From Bacilli bacterium (GTDB lineage Bacteria > Bacillota_I > Bacilli_A > RF39 > UBA660): a stretch of 34,666 nt of DNA. The stretch lies in contig JAAVZT010000034.1 of assembly GCA_022791775.1 (NCBI GenBank), forward strand, positions 1 to 34,666. Direction: 5' to 3'. The notes beneath the pieces were generated by a model that searched no databases, was not told where the DNA came from, and worked only from the letters and a program-made list of their open reading frames with translations. A program made the position numbers and the translations under genes. Shown piece after piece: positions 7,258 through 13,349 of the stretch. How positions within the stretch are numbered: position 1 is the first letter of the stretch; each line of letters starts with the position of its first letter.

Positions 7258-7410
7258 ATGAGTAAAATGTTAAAAAGTTATGGAGGCCTAATGCTATTTT
7301 ATGGAGTAATTATATTGGGATTTGTTTTACTAAATGAAAGATTTCGTTACTTGAATCAACTTGAATTATCATGTGAAAGTTCCGCAAGAGAGGGAATACA
7401 AAAAAATTAG
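7258..7410 (+). CDS. Small LexA-controlled single-pass membrane protein (50 aa), candidate SOS division inhibitor
   Basis: No sequence family is recognised. ATG 7258 is preceded by AGAGGGAG and lies 25 nt after the -10 of the SOS promoter. Translation gives 50 residues: a short basic start (MSKMLKSYGG), one hydrophobic helix (about 11-25, LMLFYGVIILGFVLL) and a polar tail of about 25 residues ending EGIQKN. The gene occupies the place of yneA in B. subtilis (divergent from lexA, upstream of tkt). YneA is a membrane-anchored SOS inhibitor of cell division, but it is longer and carries LysM, absent here. A division-inhibitor role is inferred from position, control and topology only. The stop at 7408-7410 leaves 13 nt before the next start. 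Confidence 0.72.
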   Translation: MSKMLKSYGGLMLFYGVIILGFVLLNERFRYLNQLELSCESSAREGIQKN

Positions 7411-7423
7411 GAAGGGTAGAAAT

Positions 7424-7714
7424 ATGTGTAAAAAAGAATTAATTGAAAAAATGAAAACAAAAAGTAGTTTGGTTGTCATGCAAAGTTATGTGAAAGATAT
7501 TATGAAAGAAAAATATAAAGAAAACTTATTAGATGAAGAAATATTTACATTATTTGAAAAAATTGTAGATTTAGCAAATGATGTTTATGAAGAAGATAAT
7601 TATTCTGAACGTCTTGATTTGTCAAGTATCTTTTCAGTATTAATCTCTCTGTGCAATAAAAGGAAAATTAATTTTCTAGAGACAATTTGTCTTTCTGATA
7701 TGCAGTCCTTTTAA
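7424..7714 (+). CDS. Hypothetical protein (96 aa), second gene of the SOS operon
   Basis: Not recognised. The open frame extends back to 7361, but that would overlap the 50-aa gene in another frame; ATG 7424 has AGGAAGGG at good spacing and is preferred. The product is soluble and helical, starts MCKKELIEKMKTKSSLVV, has acidic stretches in the middle (NLLDEEIFTLFEKIVDL, YEEDNYSERLDLSS) and three Cys. No membrane span or known motif is seen. It follows the SOS-promoted gene by 13 nt and should be co-induced by DNA damage; it occupies the yneB/ynzC region of the Bacillus lexA locus but resembles neither clearly. A separate promoter for the next gene starts 8 nt after its stop. Confidence 0.7.
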   Translation: MCKKELIEKMKTKSSLVVMQSYVKDIMKEKYKENLLDEEIFTLFEKIVDLANDVYEEDNYSERLDLSSIFSVLISLCNKRKINFLETICLSDMQSF

Positions 7715-7721
7715 TAAGGAA

Positions 7722-7750
7722 TTGTGAGCTGGTTGTTTTTTTGTTATACT
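7722..7750 (+). promoter_or_regulatory. Promoter of the transketolase-like gene
   Basis: TTGTGA (7722-7727), 17 bp, TATACT (7745-7750), with an extended -10 TG at 7742-7743. It is 18 nt before the start codon and separates this gene from the SOS operon. Confidence 0.75.
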
Positions 7751-7767
7751 GAACATAGGGTGAAAAT

Positions 7768-9744
7768 ATGAATCAAGAAGATATTCGTACATTAAATGAA
7801 TTAAAAATGCTTAGTATTGATATGATTACACATGCAAATGGTGGCTCTCCGGGGATTGTATTAAGTGTTGCTCCAATTGTTTATACTTTATTTCATCGCC
7901 ATTTAAATATTCGACCAAATGAACCAGATTGGATCAATCGGGATCGTTTTATTGCCACTGGTGGAGAAATAACCAGCATTTTATATGCGGCACTTCATAT
8001 GGCTGGCTTTCCCATTACAAGAGACGATTTATTAAGATATCGAGGAATAAAAAGTCTTACACCAGGATTTTTAGAACATAAATTAACGCCAGGTATTGAT
8101 GCAACAACAGGATTAAATGGATCAGGTGTTGGGATTGCGGTGGGAGAAGCATTAGCACAGAGATTTTATAAAAATACAATTGAAAAAGAAGACGATCGCT
8201 TAAAGTTAATTGATTATACGATTTATTGCTTTTGTAGCGAATCGGATATGATGGAAGGAATTGCAAACGAAGCATGCTCCTTTGCGGGAGTACAAAAGTT
8301 AGAAAATTTAGTACTATTATACAATGCAACGAATATTACAGAAGATGGAACATTAGAAAATGTCTTGCAAGAAGATATCGCTAAAAAATATCAAGCTCTT
8401 GGATTTTATGTAGACGAATTAAAAGATGTAACAAACATTAGAGATATAGATAAGGCGCTCACAGCTGCCAAAAAAAGTAGCAAACCAGCGTTAATTATCT
8501 TTCGGACCATCCTTGGAAAAGAATCTTTTAATGAAAATAAAAACATTATATATAATCGTCCTTTAACTCCTGATGATGTTGCAAATTTACGAAAAAAATG
8601 GAATTTATTTTTACCACCTTTCGAAGTATCAAAAGATAGCATGATTTTTTTTCAGAAAAATATTACCGAACGAACGAATAAGAAATATCAAAAATGGGAA
8701 GAAATATATCAAAAAGCAGAAAGTAATGGGAATCCGATTGTGCTAAATGCTATAAAAGCATTAAAACAAAAAGCAGTAATGATTGATTTTGATAGCGATC
8801 ATTATAAAATAAATGATAATTATCGAGAGCCACTGATAGAATCTAATCTAAAAGTAATGAATTTATTTGGAAATAAAACAAACCTTTTTTTAGGAGGAAG
8901 TGCAGATTATATGCTTTCCTGCCAAACCTACTTAAATGGAGAAGAGATTCAAAGTAGAAAAAGTCCTTGCGGAAGGAATATCCGTTTTGGAAAAAGAGAA
9001 CATGCGATGGGCTCCATTTTAAATGGATTAGCTTTAACAGGACTTCGCGTTTATGGAAGCACCAAATTAGTCTATGCAGATTATTTAAAATCACAAATTC
9101 GTCTAAGTGCTTTAATGAATTTACCTGTCACTTACATATTTACGCATGATACCATTTCTGTAGGAGAAGAGGGACCTGCAATGGAAGCGATCGAGCAATT
9201 ATCCATGCTTCGTACGATTCCGAATTTGATCTGTTACCGACCAGGAGATATTATTGAGATAATGGGAGCCTGGGAAAATATTTTAAAAAACAATCATCCA
9301 TCTGTTTTGATAATTACTCAAAACAATACTCCAAAATTGCCAGGCTCGAACGCAAAACTAGTGGCCCACGGAGCTTACATTATGAAGCAAGAAAAAAATA
9401 AATTAGATGGAATCATAGTGAGTTCAGGAAGTGAATTAGTTTATGCACTTCAAATGTCATATGATTTCGAACAGTTAGGATTAGATATTCGAGTTGTTTC
9501 GGTGCCTTCATTGGAACTATTCTTAAGTGCAGGAAAAGAATATGAAGAAAAAGTTTTGCCAACTCATGTTAAGAAAATTGTAATCGAAGCAGGAAATCCC
9601 CTTCTTTGGAATCGTTTAACAGAGTATGATAATATAATTGGGCTAGAAGAATTTGGATATAGTGGACATACACATGAAGTCTTAAAAGAAATGGGATTTG
9701 ACTATGAGTCTTTAAAAGAGAAAGTATTAGAACGATTAAAATAA
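7768..9744 (+). CDS. tkt: Transketolase homologue with degenerate active site
   Basis: Full-length transketolase fold (658 aa), placed between the lexA locus and sirA-yneF exactly as tkt is in Bacillus. All three domains are recognisable: N-terminal (INRDRFIATG, TTGLNGSGVGIAVGEALA), middle (GGSADYML 376-383, FGKREHAMG 407-415, THDTISVGEEGP 459-470) and C-terminal (VIEAGNPLLW, LEEFGYSGHTHEVLKEMGF). Glu411 of REHAMG is kept. However, against E. coli TktA numbering from memory, His26 is Ser27, His66 is Glu67, His100 is Phe101, His261 is Tyr262 and His473 is Met472. The GDG of the thiamine-diphosphate motif reads SES (157-159), and the metal-binding Asn185 is Thr188. Ordinary transketolase chemistry is therefore doubtful; it may be a pseudoenzyme or have a new role. 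The frame is intact with its own promoter, so it is not a decayed pseudogene. Confidence 0.85.
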   Translation: MNQEDIRTLNELKMLSIDMITHANGGSPGIVLSVAPIVYTLFHRHLNIRPNEPDWINRDRFIATGGEITSILYAALHMAGFPITRDDLLRYRGIKSLTPGFLEHKLTPGIDATTGLNGSGVGIAVGEALAQRFYKNTIEKEDDRLKLIDYTIYCFCSESDMMEGIANEACSFAGVQKLENLVLLYNATNITEDGTLENVLQEDIAKKYQALGFYVDELKDVTNIRDIDKALTAAKKSSKPALIIFRTILGKESFNENKNIIYNRPLTPDDVANLRKKWNLFLPPFEVSKDSMIFFQKNITERTNKKYQKWEEIYQKAESNGNPIVLNAIKALKQKAVMIDFDSDHYKINDNYREPLIESNLKVMNLFGNKTNLFLGGSADYMLSCQTYLNGEEIQSRKSPCGRNIRFGKREHAMGSILNGLALTGLRVYGSTKLVYADYLKSQIRLSALMNLPVTYIFTHDTISVGEEGPAMEAIEQLSMLRTIPNLICYRPGDIIEIMGAWENILKNNHPSVLIITQNNTPKLPGSNAKLVAHGAYIMKQEKNKLDGIIVSSGSELVYALQMSYDFEQLGLDIRVVSVPSLELFLSAGKEYEEKVLPTHVKKIVIEAGNPLLWNRLTEYDNIIGLEEFGYSGHTHEVLKEMGFDYESLKEKVLERLK

Positions 9745-9802
9745 GACAAATTTCGACAAAGTTCTTTCTTTTTTTTTGCTATATTAAAAAAGGTGATCGA
9801 AA

Positions 9803-10219
9803 ATGCGACAATTTTATATCTTCAAAATTAAAAAAGAATTTGCTACATTAACGCAAAAAAATCCTTATCATTTATTTCGAACCCTTGAGCAACTTTATTA
9901 TGTAGAGGAAAGTGATATATCACTTGGAATGGATTTGTTTGAACGATTAATTGAACGATTTAATCCTCGTCAATTAGATATTGAAATATTCAAAAAATAT
10001 AAAGAAAATTATTTTTATTCCAAGTATCGCAATATTCATCATTTATACGATAAATATCGTAACGAAGAAACAACTCTCAGAGTCAATCGAACTTACTTGG
10101 AGATTGAAAGTACAGTTCCTCGTCCGACTTTCTTAAAAGATTTGGAATGTGAAAAAAATTTATTTTTTTGCGATTTTGTAAACAAAGATTTTTTTTGGCT
10201 AGAAAAAATTTATATATAA
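9803..10219 (+). CDS. sirA: SirA-like sporulation inhibitor of replication
   Basis: SirA binds domain I of DnaA and blocks new rounds of replication when cells enter sporulation. This 138-residue protein (B. subtilis SirA is about 148) starts MRQFYIFKIKKEFATLTQKN, like the aromatic (Y/F)xFxIKxEFA start of SirA, and ends with CDFVNKDFFWLEKIYI, like its DFNSKRYGWL ending. The middle is divergent. The position between tkt and yneF is that of B. subtilis yneE/sirA, which weighs heavily. AAAGGTGAT precedes the ATG at good spacing. Phe/Tyr content is high and no membrane span is present. It fits the sporulation genes at the left of the window. Confidence 0.78.
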   Translation: MRQFYIFKIKKEFATLTQKNPYHLFRTLEQLYYVEESDISLGMDLFERLIERFNPRQLDIEIFKKYKENYFYSKYRNIHHLYDKYRNEETTLRVNRTYLEIESTVPRPTFLKDLECEKNLFFCDFVNKDFFWLEKIYI

Positions 10220-10270
10220 CTTGAGTTTCTAATTCATTTTTAGTAAAATACAATTATTAAGGAGGCTTTT

Positions 10271-10480
10271 ATGTTAGGAGACATTTTATTAGTTTTATTA
10301 GGATTAGTTATTGGGGCAGCGCTAGGCTTTTTTGGTGCTAGATTTACAATGAAAAAATATATGAAAAAAAATCCGCCAATTAATGAGAAAATGATTGAAG
10401 CAATGATGAGTAGTATGGGAAGAAAACCAAGTCAAAAGCAGATTAAGCAAGTAATGAATCAAATGACAAAAAACATGTAA
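10271..10480 (+). CDS. yneF: YneF family (UPF0154) small membrane protein
   Basis: A 69-residue protein with one N-terminal membrane helix (about 3-26, glycine-rich LGLVIGAALGFFGARF) and a basic cytosolic tail containing the family signature KKNPPINEKMIEAMMSSMGRKPSQKQIKQVMNQM. The function is unknown, but the family is near-universal in Bacilli. AAGGAGGC precedes the ATG. Placement after sirA matches B. subtilis. A terminator overlaps its stop codon. Confidence 0.95.
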   Translation: MLGDILLVLLGLVIGAALGFFGARFTMKKYMKKNPPINEKMIEAMMSSMGRKPSQKQIKQVMNQMTKNM

Positions 10481-10498
10481 TATTTTACAAGTTTTTTT
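10470..10498 (+). terminator. Terminator after yneF
   Basis: AAAACATGTAA (10470-10480) pairs with TTACAAGTTTT, with one mismatch and a 4-nt loop, followed by a T run to 10498. The stem includes the yneF stop codon. Confidence 0.65.
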
Positions 10499-10549
10499 CA
10501 TTTTTTGAAAAGAATCTTCATAAAATGAAGAGAGGATACAAAGAGAATA

Positions 10550-10579
10550 TTGACTTTTGAAAGTAGATTATGTTATCCT
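10550..10579 (+). promoter_or_regulatory. Promoter of the single-pass charged-tail protein gene
   Basis: TTGACT (10550-10555), 18 bp, TATCCT (10574-10579), with extended -10 TG at 10571-10572. Confidence 0.6.
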
Positions 10580-10607
10580 ATCAATAGAATAAAAGGTGGT
10601 GAGTAAA

Positions 10608-11477
10608 ATGGATTTTTTGACGACACTGTATAGTAACGATAATTTTGGAATTATTTTATTTATAACGATATCCATTTTAGTGCTAGCATTTTTAATAATC
10701 CTTTTCTTTGGAAAAAAGGATCAAAAAGAAAGAGAACTAGCTGAAACAAAAGCTTTAGAGATGAATAGCGAAGTTGGTCAAAAGGCTTTCCAAGATGATG
10801 AAAAAGAAGTGGAATTAGAAGTTCCTGTTCCAAAAGTCTCAGAGCCGGTCCCAAATTTCACTACATCTAATAAAATCTTAAATGAAAATTTAACAAATGA
10901 AAATAGGGAAGAACTAGAAAAAACACCTGTACTAGAAGAACAAAAAATAGAACCCATTATTCCAAATAGCAGCATAGAAGGGCCAAATATCGAAAGTCCT
11001 CGTTTAGATTTTGATTTTGATGCTTTAGCTGCTTCCATTTCAAAAGAATTAGAAAATATTGGCGTTGCAGTAGAAGAGCCACCAAAAGACGAACCAATTC
11101 AAAAAGAATATAATGAGCCCGTCATTCCACCAATTTCTGCACAAAAAATGGCTGAGATTGAACGATATGAAAGACCTGTTGAACTAAAGGAAGAACGGCC
11201 AAAAGTTCCACCTAAAACCCAATTTAGTTCTGTGTTTGTAACGAAGAAAAAAGATAATACTCCAGTTGTGGTAGAATTAGAACCTGTAAAACCTTTAGAG
11301 TCTTCAATATCAAGTATAACCAAAGAAACTCCAAAAATGGAATTACCAAAAACCATTGATCTTCCAAAATTAAATAATGATTCCAAACCTGAATTAAATA
11401 ATCATGCAAATATTGTATTTCCTAGTTTAGAAAATGATATTCCTGCATATCATAAGGATAATGAAAATAGAATGTAA
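10608..11477 (+). CDS. Hypothetical single-pass membrane protein with long Pro/Glu/Lys-rich tail (289 aa)
   Basis: Not recognised. ATG 10608 follows AAAGGTGG at 7-8 nt; an upstream GTG at 10596 lies inside the ribosome-binding site. Residues about 12-33 form one membrane helix (GIILFITISILVLAFLIILFF), and everything after it is a low-complexity acidic and basic tail rich in Pro, Glu, Lys, Ser and Asn, without long hydrophobic runs, probably disordered and cytosolic. Short repeated phrases recur: EVPVPKVSEPVP, EPVIPPIS, EPVKPLESS, VFVTKKKDNTPVVVELEPVK. The topology (short outside start, one span, long flexible tail) resembles scaffold or cell-division/cell-wall accessory proteins, but that is a guess. 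It has its own promoter and lies between yneF and perM. Confidence 0.8.
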   Translation: MDFLTTLYSNDNFGIILFITISILVLAFLIILFFGKKDQKERELAETKALEMNSEVGQKAFQDDEKEVELEVPVPKVSEPVPNFTTSNKILNENLTNENREELEKTPVLEEQKIEPIIPNSSIEGPNIESPRLDFDFDALAASISKELENIGVAVEEPPKDEPIQKEYNEPVIPPISAQKMAEIERYERPVELKEERPKVPPKTQFSSVFVTKKKDNTPVVVELEPVKPLESSISSITKETPKMELPKTIDLPKLNNDSKPELNNHANIVFPSLENDIPAYHKDNENRM

Positions 11478-11536
11478 CAATCATTCTTTTTTATTGCTAG
11501 TAAAAGAAATTCTTATGTTTTGAAAATGGGCTTTTA

Positions 11537-11545
11537 TGTTATAAT
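11537..11545 (+). promoter_or_regulatory. Extended -10 promoter element for the permease gene
   Basis: TGTTATAAT (TG at 11537-11538, TATAAT 11540-11545). The best -35-like hexamer is TTTTGA (11518-11523) at 16 bp. AGAAGGAGGG ribosome-binding site follows. Confidence 0.55.
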
Positions 11546-11565
11546 AAATAAGAAGGAGGGTAATT

Positions 11566-12732
11566 ATGAATTTTAAACGGAATAAAGAAAAATTAGATAT
11601 GGGGGAAGTAAATGAAGTCGTAAGCCTTTCCAAAAAGATTTTGCATTTATTTTATGCTGTCATGGTTATTTCGATCATTTTAATTGTCACCATTATCGCT
11701 CGAGAATGGGGAATTATAGCATTTTTATTTCAAGTGTTAAAAGTATTGTCACCACTCTTTATTGGATTTATTATTGCATGGATTTTTAACCCACTAGTAA
11801 AAAAGATGGAAGCCAAAGGATTTCCGCGAATGGTTGGATCCATGTTAATTTATGCAGTAATATTAATATTCTTAATTGTGTTTATTCGAATTTTAATTCC
11901 AACTATTTATAATCAATTAAATGAGCTATTAGCTAATTTGCCAGATATTTTTCAAGCTGGAGAAGATTTTGTTCGTAATTTCTTTCAGAATTTATCTGCC
12001 AATAAAGGCTTAGATTTAAGTGAAGTTCAACAGCATATGATGGAAACCATGAACAAATTTTTTGTGGAATTTACCACCAATTTACCAACATCGGTCATTA
12101 ATTTTATAGGAAGCTTTTTTTCGAGTTTATTGACTATTGGATTTGGATTAATCATAGGTTTATATATGTTATTTGACTTTGATGCCATTAACCGTCATTT
12201 ATTAAATCTATTTCCGAAAAAAAATCGTTTTGAATTATCTTTATTACTAACCAATATCAGTACAGAAGTTCGAAAGAGTGTCAATGGAACGTTATTAGTA
12301 GCTACAATGGTATTTGTTTGTGATTCTATTGGTTTTGCTTTAATTGGATTACAAGCACCTTTATTATTTGGATTCTTTTGTGGATTAACTGACTTAATTC
12401 CTTATGTTGGACCATATATCGGTGGAGCAGCCGCAGTAGTGATTGGATTTAGCCAAAGTAGTTTAATAGGAGTTATGGCAATTATAGTTGCTCTAATTGT
12501 CCAATTAGTTGAAAATTTTATTTTACAACCAATTGTCATGAGTAAAACCATGAAATTACATCCAGTCACAATTATTCTAGGACTCTTATTGTTTGAACAT
12601 TTTTTTGGAATTATTGGAATGATTTTGGCCACACCTTGTATTGCACTTGGAAAAGTAGTTTACAAATTCTTTGTAGAAAAGTATAATCTATTTGAAAAAG
12701 ATGAATTTTTATTAATTGACGAAGAAAAATAA
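11566..12732 (+). CDS. PerM / AI-2E family transporter
   Basis: Integral membrane permease of the UPF0118/PerM family (388 aa). About eight spans: around 25-45, 55-75, 85-110, a soluble segment ~115-165, then 180-200 and a C-terminal cluster 240-370. The family signature lies in the C-terminal half: GLTDLIPYVGPYIGGAAAVVIGF, then LVENFILQPIVMSKTMKLHPVTIILGLLLF and GIIGMILATPCIALGKVVY. Members export varied substrates (AI-2, Na+/H+ exchange has been claimed for some), so no substrate is assigned. B. subtilis yrrI, the same family, lies near alaS, so location supports an orthologue. A strong terminator follows. Confidence 0.93.
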   Translation: MNFKRNKEKLDMGEVNEVVSLSKKILHLFYAVMVISIILIVTIIAREWGIIAFLFQVLKVLSPLFIGFIIAWIFNPLVKKMEAKGFPRMVGSMLIYAVILIFLIVFIRILIPTIYNQLNELLANLPDIFQAGEDFVRNFFQNLSANKGLDLSEVQQHMMETMNKFFVEFTTNLPTSVINFIGSFFSSLLTIGFGLIIGLYMLFDFDAINRHLLNLFPKKNRFELSLLLTNISTEVRKSVNGTLLVATMVFVCDSIGFALIGLQAPLLFGFFCGLTDLIPYVGPYIGGAAAVVIGFSQSSLIGVMAIIVALIVQLVENFILQPIVMSKTMKLHPVTIILGLLLFEHFFGIIGMILATPCIALGKVVYKFFVEKYNLFEKDEFLLIDEEK

Positions 12733-12749
12733 AAGACTTTCGAATAGAT

Positions 12750-12787
12750 AAACCACAGGTTAATCGAAAGAAGTCTGTGGTTTTTTT
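12750..12787 (+). terminator. Terminator after the permease gene, with competing upstream pairing
   Basis: AAACCACAG (12750-12758) pairs perfectly with CTGTGGTTT (12775-12783), followed by T to 12787. The loop contains TCGAAA (12764-12769), complementary to TTTCGA at 12738-12743 just before the stem. Confidence 0.85.
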
Positions 12788-12801
12788 AAGAAAGGAATAT
12801 C

Positions 12802-13332
12802 ATGAAAATATTTATTTTAGCGGGAAAAGTCAGAAGTGGGAAGGGCGAAGTAGCAAAAAGTATAAAAAAATATTACGACAAATCAGGACAAAAAACCGTA
12901 ATTACCGAATTTAGTAAATATTTAAAAATATTTGCTAAAGAAATGACAGATTGGGATTTAACCGACGAGAAAAAACCTCGTAAGTTTTTACAAGAAATCG
13001 GATCTTATATTCGAAAAAATTTACGTATGCCAAATTTTTTAATAGAACGTATGAAAGAAGATTTCAAAATATATGAAAAATTTTACGAAAACATTGTAAT
13101 ATCGGATGCACGATTTGTGCAAGAAATCGAATATTTTAAAAGAAACTTCCCCGATGTCTACATCTTCTATATTATTAATGAACACGGAAATTATGATTTA
13201 AGTATAGAAGAATCAAATCATGAATCAGAACATGCTTTAGACGAATACAATGAATTTGATTTTATGATAGTAAACGATAGTAAAGAAAATTTAACGAAAA
13301 AGATGCAAGAAATATTAGAAGAATTAGGATAG
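12802..13332 (+). CDS. P-loop kinase, deoxynucleoside-monophosphate-kinase-like
   Basis: A 176-residue P-loop NTPase. The Walker A motif is GKVRSGKGE (residues 8-16), directly after the first beta strand (MKIFILA). Later VISDARFVQEIEYFKR resembles the Walker B/NMP-lid region of dephospho-CoA and deoxynucleotide monophosphate kinases (a D-x-R motif), and SNHESEHALDE matches the conserved SE(H)-x-L-D element near the C-terminus of phage-type dNMP kinases. This suggests phosphoryl transfer to a nucleotide, with unproved specificity. AAAGGAATATC precedes the ATG. alaS begins 17 nt after its stop and lacks a visible promoter, so the two are probably co-transcribed. Confidence 0.75.
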   Translation: MKIFILAGKVRSGKGEVAKSIKKYYDKSGQKTVITEFSKYLKIFAKEMTDWDLTDEKKPRKFLQEIGSYIRKNLRMPNFLIERMKEDFKIYEKFYENIVISDARFVQEIEYFKRNFPDVYIFYIINEHGNYDLSIEESNHESEHALDEYNEFDFMIVNDSKENLTKKMQEILEELG

Positions 13333-13349
13333 AAAAGAGTAGAATTAAA

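Noticed and set aside
7411-7423. Start of the 96-aa protein at 7361
   Set aside because: It would overlap the 50-aa SOS gene by 50 bp in another frame without a ribosome-binding site; ATG 7424 is better.
8057-8642. Minus-strand frames inside the transketolase homologue
   Set aside because: No ribosome-binding sites and no recognisable features; the plus frame is intact throughout.
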